DNA of 64,000 bases from Rhizophagus clarus (Eukaryota; Glomeromycota; Glomeromycetes; Glomerales; Glomeraceae), in assembly GCA_015698045.1 (NCBI GenBank), contig BLAL01000313.1:615276-679275 (forward strand), in the 5' to 3' direction. A program made the position numbers and the translations under genes. Position 1 is the stretch's first letter; the number at the start of each line of letters is the position of its first letter. The notes beneath the pieces were generated by a model that searched no databases, had not been told where the DNA came from, and saw only the letters and a program-made list of their open reading frames with translations. Below are positions 1-10,923 of the stretch, piece after piece.

Positions 1-59
1 GCACCTCTGAGGGTTGCCTATGGCAATCCACCATCCCCCTCATCTGCTTTCATACTTTA

Positions 60-265
60 ACAACACTCTTGCCTACTCATATCTGACTACATATATATAT
101 GACTACACTTTTAACATTTACGTGACCACATTCATGACTACTTTTTCATGCCTGACTACATTTATGACTTTATGTGACCACATTTTTACGAAACCACATT
201 TACGTGACTCCATTTACATGCCACATTTACATGACTCCATTTACATATGACTACATTTATGTAAT
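60..265. repeat. Degenerate short tandem repeat
   Basis: A run of imperfect ~14-18 bp units built on catttacatgactac / atgactccatttac. The small open frame across it is a by-product of the repeat. No gene is visible from 1 to about 390. Confidence 0.6.
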
Positions 266-394
266 CCTACTCATTTTTGACTGATTACTTTTCCAAATTA
301 CAGGTCAATGGTCCTATGTAAGCTAGTTATAGGGACAACTCATTTAAAATAGTTTGCCAGTATGCCTTGTTAATGGTTATTTAAAGGAACGAGA

Positions 395-585
395 GAGTAC
401 TGCACTCAAAATGAATATTGTGGGATGCATTCTTTCGCCATTAAACGAAGAAGTACTAAGCCTCCCTCTCCTTTATGGCGATGCCGGAACAAATTTAATT
501 ACACATTTATGTATTCCATATGGTCAGTATAATGAAATAATGAGACTTTGGCGTGAAAGACATTTAATAATCAATTAATTAATTT
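395..585 (+). pseudogene. Diverged copy of a small Cys-rich (zinc-ribbon-like) gene
   Basis: This stretch aligns by eye with 2885-3075: both have a gagtactg..gggatg..attaaacgaagaagtact core and both end with taattaattttttg. In this copy the cysteine codons of the partner (Cys-x-Cys-Gly-Pro-Thr-Arg-Leu, then Cys-x2-Cys-Gly-Gln-Tyr-Lys) are largely lost. I read it as a dead paralogue of a small cysteine protein related to those at 27396-27671 and 49602-49793; the link to those two is weak and rests on Cys-Gly motifs only. Confidence 0.4.
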
Positions 586-903
586 TTTGCGAATATATTA
601 TGCAACTGCAAGATAACTGCTATAGTAAAAAATTCGATACTTTATTTTATAATCGAAAAAAATTTTTTACTATGATAGTTGTAAATCTTCAAATGTATCA
701 AATGTCTAAGAATAAAATTATAACATTATACTTGATCTCTCACAAAGTTCAAAATAAAAATAAAAAACCAGAAGAATTATATTCTGAATATTTTCAATTT
801 TAAATAGCTGTGTTTATTTACTTTCATCTATAATAAAAAATAATAAAATAATTGATTAGTTAAAATTTAATAGATCAAAAATATTACATGCAAAATTAAT
901 TAC

Positions 904-2426
904 CTTTAGAATCAAGTTTAGTAAAATCAACTCATAAAGATTCTATTTTAAATATTAGTTGTTAGCATTGTAAAATTAGATTCTAATCATATATTAAATT
1001 ATATGTTTACCTGAATCCTCTGTTCAAAGTAGAGGATTTATAAGTCTACCCGTGTAAACTGCTTGAGAATGTGCCATATGTGAGAGTATACAAGTGGATG
1101 ATGATGTTGACTGAACTGTTAATGATGACTTTTTGTTAATTTTATTAGCTTCATTAGCTTCTATGACTTGTTTGTAGATTGCAGAATCTGTTTTATTATA
1201 ATCGATAGCATGATATAAATCCCATATTGACCTGAGTAATTCATCTGCTTTAGGTCGTTTTAAAGGGTCTGTATCCCAACATTGATTAATTATATTAAAA
1301 AGTAGTTGAGGAATTTTATAATTAGATTTTGGTCTTAATCCATTGCAAATTCGCAATTTTAAAAGATTTTCATCTACATCATGATAAGGAAGCAATCCTG
1401 TACAAATTTCATATGCAATAATTCCAAATCCATAAATATCACTTGCTTGAGTATATTCTTTTCCTCTTAAAACTTCTGGAGCTATATATGGTAGTACTCC
1501 ATATATTACTTTATTACTATCCTGAGAAGTTTTTACATTTGCTGGTTGGCATAATCCTAAATCAGTAATATAAACATATTCATCAAAATTACTTAAAACC
1601 ATTCATAAAATAGGATTAATTCATCATGATTTTCATTGTGGAAATATATTAAGACTATATGCAATACATTGTAAACCATACAACTTTTTCTTCCAGTCCA
1701 GTGAAAAGAAATTGTTACTTAAATGTTGTCTTAAACTCCCTTTTTTTAATTGCATCACCATCATAAAATTATTCGTTTTTGGATTTTTGGTAATACCGAA
1801 ACAACGAGCTACCCAACTATTACTAACTAAAATAGTTGACTCGACCTTAAAAAAAAAAATATAGTCAGTTAAATATGTATAAAGGTTAATAAACTAAAAT
1901 GTATAAGATAATATTATACTTCTTTTAAAATATCGGCTGTAATTTCTTGTGATGAGTTATGTAACCATTTTAAAGCGACTCTTGTTTTACCATTTCGTTT
2001 CATTTGACCTTTTCTATAATTCCAATCCATAAATCCATCTTTCCAAATTGCTTTATAAGTAGTTCCAAATCCTCCTTTTGCTAAATAATCAATATCTTCG
2101 AATTTATCATATTCAATCCACTCTATAATTTCTCTAAAATTTTTAGCTTTTAATTGTGCTTTTTGAATAAATTCATCAACGTCATGATTTCTACTCGTCC
2201 AATTTTTGAAATTTTGTCGATAATGTTTAGAATTACAAGATCGACAATAATATTTATCAGTCATAGGCTGCTTACATGTTTCACATAAACCATACTCTTT
2301 ATAACGGGTTTTTAATTCTTTATCTAATATCAGTTTATCAATTAACGATTCTTGTTCTTCAGTCAAAAAATGACTAAAATATTTTATTTGCTCAATTACG
2401 TCATCACTTAGTTTAACTTCATCCAT
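904..2426 (-). pseudogene. Tyrosine-kinase-like protein kinase, broken by an internal inversion
   Basis: Exon 1 (2426-1920, 169 codons) encodes a CxxC..CxxC zinc finger, the motif NFKNWTSRNHDVDEFIQKAQ, the glycine loop AKGGFGTTYKAIW and the beta-3 lysine in VALKWL. A 74-nt GT..AG intron (1919-1846, phase 0) follows. Exon 2 (from 1845) gives the hinge region, then ITDLGL (DFG position), YIAPEVLRG (APE), DIYGFGIIAYE and DPLKRP. The catalytic loop is missing on this strand: between 1592 and 1653 the sequence is inverted and the loop is found on the + strand (separate entry). The reading frame ends at 1024; a donor at 1010 and a tail exon at 942-904 (ESL..VDFTKLDSK) match tail exons of the other kinases here. 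The family is a cytosolic Ser/Thr/Tyr kinase family expanded in Rhizophagus; the substrate is unknown. Confidence 0.85.
1592..1653. other. 62-bp micro-inversion removing the kinase catalytic loop
   Basis: On the + strand this segment reads LIHHDFHCGNIL, the HRDxHxGN catalytic loop of the kinase, inside a gene read from the - strand. The segment is bounded by perfect 5-bp inverted repeats, CTTAA (1592-1596) and TTAAG (1649-1653). Flipping it back joins the upstream CIAYSL frame to the downstream SNFDEYVYITDLGL frame with no stop and no length change. As it stands, the - strand has TGA stops at this place. Confidence 0.9.
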
Positions 2427-2845
2427 TTAATAAATTATTTTTTGAACAGGAAATTTGTAATTAATTCGCATGTAAAGTATGAAAGAAAAAAAAAAATGGG
2501 GAAACATTTATATTAGAAAATGTTACAATGATTTCATGATCAGCAACGAAATTGTTAAAAAGAAGACTAGTTAAAATACACAGAGGAAACACAACAGTAT
2601 TGATCAGCAATTATAATAGGAAAGATTAACAATGAAATAGTTAGTTAATGTAGGTATTTTATTGTCACTGTGGTTCGTTCGATATATAATATATAATAGC
2701 TACTCATACAGTACTTGTTTACCCATACCCGACTTCCTATATAAATCTGTCTACATATTCCCATTTACTCTTACCTGTCTTCTCTTTAAGCATTTGAAAT
2801 ATGCTCTAGTACATATAAGCTAAGTATATATGATGCCGTGTCATT
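2427..2845. other. Intergenic, upstream of kinase 1
   Basis: AT-rich sequence with short A and T runs. No convincing coding frame or repeat array. The promoter of the kinase gene should lie here, but no element stands out. Confidence 0.4.
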
Positions 2846-2849
2846 GGTT

Positions 2850-3075
2850 AATTAAGGGGACAAAAGATTTTTGCACTCGTCCCACAAAAAATGAGTACTG
2901 TGGGATGTATGTTTTTGTCATTAAACGAAGAAGTACTACGCCCCCTTCTCCTTGTATTTCTTGTGGTTGTGGACCAACTCGATTACACGACTATGTGTTC
3001 ATTGTGGCCAATATAAAGCTCATTCTAGACTACGCTGTAAAAGACAATTGATGGCTAATTAATTAATTTTTTGAA
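2850..3075 (+). pseudogene. Small Cys-rich zinc-ribbon-like gene, frameshifted
   Basis: The + frame gives CTRPTKNEYCGM, then PCISCGCGPTRLHDY, then a one-base shift moves the sense into a second frame with CVHCGQYKAHSRLRCKRQL. Cys pairs and the basic C terminus suggest a small zinc-binding protein. A diverged copy lies at 395-585 with the same 3' flank. There is no intact reading frame. Function unknown; such small Cys proteins also accompany the two Maverick-like elements in this window. Confidence 0.5.
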
Positions 3076-3144
3076 AGATTAATTTTGCAATTGAATATAT
3101 AGTGTGTTTATTAACTGATAAAAAATGAGTAGTTTATTGGGTTC

Positions 3145-3335
3145 TATCTTTGGTACTCTCGGCTCTCTCTTTGGCAACTTCCTGATAATGACGACCACTT
3201 GGTCAATGAGTCTTCAGTTGGGCAAGCCCTGGATCACGAGGATAGTGGTTCATCCAGCGAATACAATACTGCTCCCATATTTCTTCTTCTACTAATTGGT
3301 ATTCTGCTTCTAGGGTGCGTTCTGCTTCTTTTCTA
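3145..3335 (-). pseudogene. Unrecognised protein fragment
   Basis: The - strand reads continuously KEAERTLEAEYQLVEEEIWE, then QYCIRWMNHYPRDPGLAQLK, then THxPSGRHYQEVAKERAE, broken only by one TGA where Trp would fit. Composition and charge pattern look coding. I do not recognise the family. It lies head to head with the polymerase relic on the other strand. Confidence 0.45.
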
Positions 3336-3344
3336 GAGTAGAAT

Positions 3345-4400
3345 CAAAAAGTAATGAAGTTGAGTTTTTTGATGGAACAACTCAATGGATAGGAACAAAG
3401 AATGAATTTTCTGACTTATCCCGAGATTGGTTCTTCATTCAAGTAGACAAGAATGAAACATTAGAAGAGGCCCATAAAAGGTATTTAGATGAATCTATCG
3501 CCATTTCGCATAAAAGTCACAGTCTTATTGACATGCGCAAAACTGGTATCTATTCTGCTACATCATTACGTTTATTTCAGGATGTTACTAATGGCTTAAT
3601 TAAAAGTGAGAGTTTATCTGTTGAAGACGAACTTTGGACCTCAAAGGCATCTACTGGTTCGATGAACCTTATGAAGGTAATGCAAGACAATATGACGTTA
3701 ATGAATTTTATCCATCCATTTTATTGCAGAAAGGAGTTAAATGACCTATAGCAAGATGTTCATTTAAAACTTTTTCATTTCTTGGTAAAAAAATTACCGT
3801 ATGGCATTTATTGTGTAATTATAGAAGGTTTACCTAAAAAAGTGCGGCTCAATGTTCAAAACTATTTAGATATGACCAAGAGGAGTATTATACACATTAT
3901 GACAGAGAAATCACAAGGCAAAATGGTCTAAAAGTAAATTTATTAAATGCAAATCCTAATGCTTTCGTTTTTAACCAACATAATTTAATGGATGGAGAAC
4001 AATTAATTATTCGCTAATTGGGCAAGAGAACTTATCGAAATAAAACGAGAGAAAGGAATCGCAGGTAAAGTAGCAAAGGAATTATTAGCTTCATTATGGG
4101 GCATATTATACGAAAATCCTCGAAAAAATGGGAAAGAGGGCCCTCATCGACGCATGAAGCCAATTATTTTAGCCCTGGGACGTAAAACGAGAACAGAAAT
4201 TATCAAACCTATAAGTGACCATATAAAACGTATTCATACTGATGGTCTTATTATAGCAAATAGAATTGATATTAATTTACGGGTAGGATCAAACAAAGGA
4301 GAATTAAAATGTGAAAAGATGGGTGCGTTATTGTAAAAATTCTATTAATGATAGGTGGAGTAATACAGAAGAATTATCCATTAATTCCCTAGACAAACGA
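3345..4400 (+). pseudogene. Degenerate family B DNA polymerase (palm) relic
   Basis: Coding sense moves through at least three frames. Recognisable pieces in order: SLIDMRKTGIYSATSLRLFQ (3525-3585), RQYDVNEFYPSILLQKGVK (~3685-3745), which fits polymerase motif A (DxxxxYPSI), PYGIYCVIIEGLPKKVRL (~3798-3850), KVAKELLASLWGILYENPRK (~4070-4130, motif B position), IKRIHTDGLIIANRI (~4225-4270, motif C with TDG in place of DTD) and GSNKGELKCEKMG (~4290-4325). One TGA replaces a likely Trp after motif A. It is a different lineage from the Maverick polymerase at 41571-46252 (no YGWxM, no YMDTDS). Dead copy, probably from another protein-primed element. Confidence 0.65.
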
Positions 4401-4945
4401 GACGAAAGAAAAAAAATAATTCTACCCAATGAAATAATTTCTCTAATATCGGGTTTTTGTGACAAATTGCCGCTGCTGTTTCTTAATAAGCAATGGAATG
4501 CAAATATATGCCGAATACTATGGAATGATATAAAGTTAAAGGGTATAGCAGGTGTTAAATTCATGTCAATTTTCGACGCAAATGTAAAACAATTTTCATG
4601 TAATTTTATAACATCTATAAAATCTGGGAGGTAAAAAAACGAAATACTATCTTGCCTTATATTTTCAAAGCATATTTAAATTTAAAGCATTTGTTCTTGA
4701 TTGAATGTAGTCATTGCCTAGTAAATAATAAAATTATATTTGAATCATTAGTAGAATGTAAAAATTTAAAGTCCTTTGGAATATTAGGAACAAAACGAGT
4801 AAGCTCTAACGTAATGTTAAAAATTCCGATTCTATGTTCCAGTTTAGAAAAGCTAGTAATTATTTATTGTACACGAGTAAATGAAGAATCAATAGTTAAA
4901 ATGAGAAATTCATATCCGTTACTTAAAATAGAGGGAGATTACTGA
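4400..4945 (+). pseudogene. F-box / leucine-rich-repeat-like protein, frameshifted
   Basis: The first frame (to 4634) contains LPNEIISLISGFCDKLPLLF and LNKQWNANICRILWNDIKLK, the usual shape of a fungal F-box (short hydrophobic helix, then the Leu-x-Lys..W segment). A second frame (4652-4945) gives LRR-like repeats LKHLFLIECSHCLVNNK, KNLKSFGILG and LEKLVIIYCTRVNEESI. The two are joined across a one-base shift near 4635-4650. The N-terminal part of the first frame runs out of the polymerase relic. F-box/LRR proteins recruit substrates to SCF ubiquitin ligases; this copy is too short and broken to function. Confidence 0.55.
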
Positions 4946-5535
4946 TGAAGAACGCTCTCAGGAGTAGTTCAACACCATCATTAACAAGTAAGAGTTCCTC
5001 TCTAACAAACCTACGTTCAGGTCCATCAAGTAATTTGTAAAGGACTGGTTGATTTTTTTGTACACGAACTCCTCCAATATTATAAATTTCAGGACTCCAA
5101 TTCATATCTGTGTCTCTTCTTTTCGGTCCACCTTCAAGCTCACCATGCTCAAGAAGATAACGAGCATTATCTCTGTAGAACAGACGTGGTTCATCATACC
5201 TAATTGGTTTATTATATTTACATGAAGGTTTAGCATAAACTTCTTTTTTATTGTTTTTGCAGGTGTCATACCAATAAATCTCGTAACAGAGTTATTAAAT
5301 TTTTCATCTTCTAAATGAAGGTATTTGACCCAACTTCTACATTGTTTTCAGGAAGTCTAGTTTCAACTGCTTCCTGCATAAGAAAAAAGTGTTTCTCCGC
5401 AATTAAGTGATCACGTTCGATAATGCTAACACCTCATTTAGATTTTGCATACTGTATTTTCACACCATGATTAGACAATAATTCTTTACATTTACCCATA
5501 CTCATCAACAATTAATAATTTAGGCCCAGTAAAAA
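4930..5535 (-). pseudogene. Maverick-type integrase relic
   Basis: The - strand matches the integrases at 37104-38229 and 51280-52035 piece by piece: GPKLLIVDEYG..CKELLSN and HGVKIQYAKSK (second catalytic Asp region, ~5440-5535), then SIIERDHLIAEKHFF (catalytic Glu region), and MNWSPEIYNIGGVRVQKNQP VLYKLLDGPERRFVREELL (C-terminal domain, 5105-4960). Several stops and shifts interrupt it. The rve-fold integrase would have inserted element DNA into the genome. Confidence 0.7.
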
Positions 5536-5769
5536 ATAGCCAGAAAATCCTTTCTTTGTGTTAACTTATTGTTTATTATTGTTTAAATGATTTTCTTCTT
5601 TTTTTTTTTTAGAAAAAAAATATAATTTTTTCAAGCTCACGAATGTTTATTTTTGTGACTGATAAAATTTTTCTATTATTAAAAGGAGGGTTAATTTACT
5701 AATTGTATTAAAATTTTATAAATTTATAAAACATGATAATCAAGGGAAATATATATATTATAGTATGAG

Positions 5770-6179
5770 TAAAGATGGTCAATGGTCTTTTTTTAGACTT
5801 ACTCAGACTGAAAGTTTTTAAAAGTTTTTTGAAAAGTAATAAGACAACGCACCCAAATTTTTATGATGTTATAGAATTGGTTAAAGACCAAAATATGGCA
5901 AAATTTGGGTTTAATCTAATCAGCCAATTTAGAATCAAATAAATTTTTATAGGTTTTTATGACAACGGTCTTAAAGACTGCAGTCTTTAAGCTAATTTAA
6001 TCTCTGCTGGTCTTAGAAAAGTAAGATAAAGGTCAAATCTTGCCACTTTTTGGTCTTTAGCCCATTCTGCTATGTCACAAAAATTGAGTGTCTTGTCTTG
6101 TTACTTTTCCGAAAAATTTTTAAAGAATGTTCAGGACCAAAAAAGACCAAAAAGACCGTTGAGGCGTTGACCATCTTTA
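5770..6179. mobile_element. hAT-type foldback MITE (410 bp)
   Basis: Terminal inverted repeats TAAAGATGGTCAA / TTGACCATCTTTA are flanked by a perfect 8-bp target duplication AGTATGAG (5762-5769 and 6180-6187). The TIR start fits the hAT consensus (C/T)A(A/G)NG. Similarity between the arms continues over ~100 bp and loosely to the centre, where AAGACTGCAGTCTT forms a perfect palindrome (about 5975), so the whole element can fold on itself. No coding capacity; the frame at 6050-6286 is chance. Confidence 0.88.
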
Positions 6180-8890
6180 AGTATGAGAAATTGAATAATA
6201 TGTATATTATCGTAAGAGTTTTCTTCTATAGATGGAATAAAAATATTAAATATAAATATGCATTTATGTCAAATGAACTCATATGAGGCGCTAAATTTCT
6301 TGTTTATTTTTTTCCTTCTTCAGCAGTATATGACATCTTGCGAGCCATATATAGTTAGCAAATATTTTTTTTTTTTATATTTGGTTCGTGAGCAAAGATT
6401 TCCTTTTTGTTCTTTTACTCATTCCTAAGTTGATGAATTATACGAATAATAAAATACTTAGTTTGTGCAACTGGTGGTGTTTAATGTGGCTATCTAAAGA
6501 ATTTTATCAGAAAACTAAAAACATAAATAATAACAATAATTATCAAGCGTTCATCAGATGGTATTGATATTTAGAACGACTTAGTAAAACAAATAAATCT
6601 AAGACGCTCAAGCCAACTACTTTGCCACAACATTCATTGAAAATAAAAGCGCAATGGTTACTCGGTGTTGTATTTTCAGAACGTGTATATTTTCGTAAAA
6701 TACTTTGAATTTTTCATACTTAATAAAACAAAGACTTTTTTTAAAATAATGAAGATCAAAGCTTTCTTATTATTTTCGTAATCACCATCTCGGCCCTGGC
6801 ATCTGTTTCTGAAGATTAGTAATTAAAATAAAGCTTTATTATACTGTATTCTTGTTGTTTAATTTTTCTTTTTCCTTTTTTTTTACAATTTTTTAAGGGG
6901 CAGGAGGTTGTCCTCCTGAGTGTACGGCTCGTAAAAAAAGGCGGGTGCAAGTGTTAGTCTTATAATTTGTAAAATATCCAAGATATACAGAGTAACAATG
7001 AGATAATTTTTAAGGTTATCCAAAGAATATTATTTTACAACAAGATAGCTAGGGTAAAAAATACATAATGCGGGAATATTGTAGTGATTTTCTCGTATAA
7101 ATTTAAAGTGTCGTATGGCACACTAATTATTTTTTTTATTTTATTGTTTATTTTCTTTCTTCAGTATATGACACTAATTTTTGTCTTTTTGTTTCTCTAT
7201 ATGTGGTTTTATGATTTTTTGTTCTTTCACCTCGTACCTAAGCTGATAATCTGATCAAGTTGTAAGAATCATAATAAATTTCGATTGATTTAGTTTTACG
7301 CAACTGCCAGATAAACCTTAATTTTTATGAAAAAATAAATTCTCGATTAAATTAAAGTTTTGTGGCGAAATAGTAAATATTGAAATAATTGAATAATAAG
7401 AAAACGAACTTCAGACTTTAGAAAATGGGTATGGTTGTGGGAGGCATAGGAATAAAGCACATGATACTGGAAACTGAGCTTGTAAAATACAGAAAAATAT
7501 CACGAGTTTTTTATGTCAAATAATCTTGGTAATCGCTCGCATCAAATTTTTTTATATTTCGAAAAAAATAATATCAAATTATGTAATGAAAAGAGTTTAT
7601 TAATTAATTTATATACAAATATTATCGCAAAATTATTGTTTAATTAACAAATTTTAATTTTGAAGCGTGATCATTACTGTATGTAAAATTTTATATAATT
7701 GGCGAAATGTGGTCTTGATTCTTCGATACGAAAAAATTCATACATTTTTTAAGTGAAAATCGTAAGTTTAATCATTTCGAGGCGTAATTATTTTGTACAA
7801 TTTCACGTAATTGACGAAAAATGAGAAATGAGCTTCATAAAAGTTCATTTAATTACCCAAAATAATGATTCATATTACTTTTTTAGTTTTATTAACCACT
7901 TCTTGTTACCGAATGCATAAAAATATTTTTATAGTAAATTGAAAATGTAAATAATGTAGATATAAGATACTTACCAGAATTTTTAATACGCAACTTTATA
8001 TTGTTAGCAGTCAATTCTTGAATAAACACCATATTGTAGTAACATATTAAAATTCAATGAAATACTGTGCAAATAAGAAATTTACTTGAAAGTTTCGATT
8101 AATTTGGTTATAAAATGTTAATATTATAATATTACATAATAGTAGTGGTAATTACCAAGGAAAATCAAAGCCAAATATTATATTTAACATTCCAGGGCGT
8201 AAAATATGTGATTTAAAATTTTAATAAAAATAAATATTCAAATTATTCATTTATTATGATTCTTTTAAATTGTCCGATATCACCTTTAACATTAACTTTT
8301 ATAAAAAAATATTTCATAGTAAAGTATATCAAAAATATAAATGGACAAATTTTTTTGAATTTAATTTCACAATATTTTAATTGAAATGACAACGTTTTTA
8401 ATTTCCTATATAATTAAAGAAATTTCTAGAAATTTTTTGTTAAGTAAAAATTATTTAATTATAAATTTTCATTGCATTATACTTTTTACTATTTTAATTG
8501 TAAACGAAAGTGCCTATTATACTCTATTAACAAAGAATGTTCAATAATTCGCTTTTCTTTGCCTGGAATCTAGTCTTGAAACCAATTCATTTGATCCTTT
8601 TCTTCTATTTATTCCTACTTGCCAAAATTATGAAAACCACGCCACCACGGGATACGGTTCCTGTATAGATCTTTAAGAACTCATTGACCGTTTGTTCCAA
8701 TACACATAACCAGAATTGTTAATTCATGACTATTCTTTGTTGGTCTAATGAATGTTTTTCACCTGTTGAACACCAAAATAAACTTTCCTTGTGCCTGAAA
8801 TTTGAATTTCTTTATTACTAAACCACTATCCAATTATGTGATGTTTGAAATACAATTCAAAGAATAAGAGATTTTTTAATATTAGATTGT
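6180..8890. other. Gene-poor AT-rich spacer
   Basis: No convincing exon, RNA gene or array. A small GC-rich hairpin CAGGAGG-TTGT-CCTCCTG lies at 6901-6918. The remainder is A/T tracts and short unrelated frames. Confidence 0.4.
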
Positions 8891-8894
8891 ACTC

Positions 8895-9015
8895 CTTACT
8901 TATGGTTTGAAACATAATTCCACGCTCCATTAGTATTTCTGCTTGATTTTTAATTTCCTTTATAGTATAATGCATTAACCGAGTTGAAGTTGGAAAACCG
9001 GGTGGCCAATTAAAA
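8895..9015 (-). other. Possible coding remnant of unknown family
   Basis: The - strand gives TDFNWPPGFPTSTRLMHY followed by TIKEIKNQAEILMERGIMFQ in one frame, a composition unlike the surrounding AT-rich noise. It starts close after an AG preceded by a T-rich tract and ends in a stop. I do not recognise it. On the + strand at 8560-8760 the frame NYENHATTGYGSCIDL is a second isolated coding-like patch. Neither supports a gene call. Confidence 0.25.
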
Positions 9016-9019
9016 TCAG

Positions 9020-10900
9020 TTTAATTGGAACGATTCTAAAATTAAAAATTATAAAATTAATACATTTTTTTCATTATGACAAATACATTGATAATGGGTA
9101 CCTTTCAATATTGACCATTCCAACCTTTATTATAGGTTTATCCATCCAGAACAACTTCTTGTCAATAATAACTCATTCGTCATTCAACATTGCATTAACT
9201 TCAATCCATTCTTAAATATTTATGATATTATTGCTACTTATAATAATGATCTTTCATCTTAAGTATAGTGGTATTACGATTTGAAAAAAGTTTCCGAACA
9301 TTTGTGACAAATAACAAGGTAAATTTCTTTATTGGTGGGCTTGTTAGAGGGTAAATAGTAAACGAACGATTGATTTATTTGCAAAAATTAATTTATTAGT
9401 TAAAAATTACGTTTTAACCACAATTATATTTATTGTTTATACACTATCACGTTTTAATTTAGCACCATTGTGTAGCGTTGCAAATGTATGATCTCTCCGG
9501 TGCTGCGGTTGATCTGCAGATTTGAACGCATCATTTTCACTGGAACGACAACGGTGAGCGGAAAATTGGTGAGCGGTACCCCTTGTTTGAAGAGGGTATG
9601 TTTAAAAATGATTAATTTCCATAAGAATAAAATTAATTGAAATTATATTTTTCATTAAAATCCACTTAAATATACACTATAATATAAAAGACTATTTTGT
9701 TTATAGAAAAGTTTAGTTCCTTCGATTAATCTAATTAGTAAAATAATATACGCAATAATAAAAGTTTGAGGAAAGTGGAAATTATTTATTTATTATTATT
9801 ATTTTTTTTTTTTTTTTTTTTGTTCATAATAATAATTCAAATAATTGTTTTTTTTTTCAAATAAAAGAAATTATTTCAGACATTTTTTACATAAAAAATT
9901 TATTATTTGTTTACATAATCACTATTAATATACAGTATATACTAATATAAATCTTTAGATCTTTTAATTAAAAACATAACGCTGCACCTATTTCAATTGA
10001 AACCCTACCTTGCATTAAAAATATTAAACTCGCCAACTTCGGATTTTTTTTTCGAATTTATTTTTTTAAGTAACTTAGTGCTAAGGAGTATATTATATTG
10101 ATTCTTTACGAACAAAGAGAATTTCAGGTATAGTATAATTTCTTGATTGTCATGTAAATGTTTGTGTAACATGTAATGAAAATTAGATGATATTTAAAGA
10201 CGAGTAAACAAATCTGTCGTTGATATGTTGTGCTTAATGAAAAATTCAAAATGTTTTTTTGGCGTTTTTGTTATCTTTGATTAGAATATTCGAAAACTTT
10301 CTTTGGCATATTATTAATCAATTTTATTTTACCAAAATAGAAATCTTAATTATCTTATTTCTTTGGCATATTACTAATCAACAAAATTCATTTAGTTATT
10401 TATTTAAATTAATTAATTTAAAATGTTTGTTAAGCACTGTACGCCACAGTAAATCTCTAAGTTAGAAATGTTAAAAATATTTATTTTAGGTCAAGATTAA
10501 GAATGATTGACGTTTATAGCTAAAAAAAAAATACAATTTTCTTTTCTTTTTTTTTTTTAAAGTAATATTGATTTTTATATAAATCCAGAAAATAATTTTG
10601 TCCGTATATACATTCATATTCTCAACTACATGATCGACATTTGATTAACGTCTTTTATAGGGAAAAAATTTGTTTCCATTTTAGCCGAAAGCCGCATAAT
10701 TTATTCAGGTCGTACAGAACAATACTTATCAATGTATCAATTAACAAAAAAAAAAAAAATATATATATATATACATATATGCACATATATGTATATGTTT
10801 AAATAAACCTAATTCTTGTTTTTTAAATAAAATCTAATATATATTTTATATATCAAACTTATAATTCACTACTAGTACCAAATTTTAAAATTATTGTTGT
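9020..10900. other. AT-rich spacer with homopolymers and a short duplication
   Basis: Contains a long T run (about 9805-9821), a direct duplication of ttctttggcatattantaatcaa (10302-10322 and 10360-10381), and an A run followed by an (AT)n stretch at 10746-10790. A more GC-balanced patch at 9470-9600 may be a decayed exon but has no recognisable product. Confidence 0.4.
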
Positions 10901-10923
10901 TTCAATCTTTGTCTTGAGAAATA

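Noticed and set aside
6050..6286. 78-codon open frame
   Set aside because: Lies mostly within the MITE inverted repeat; no coding signature.
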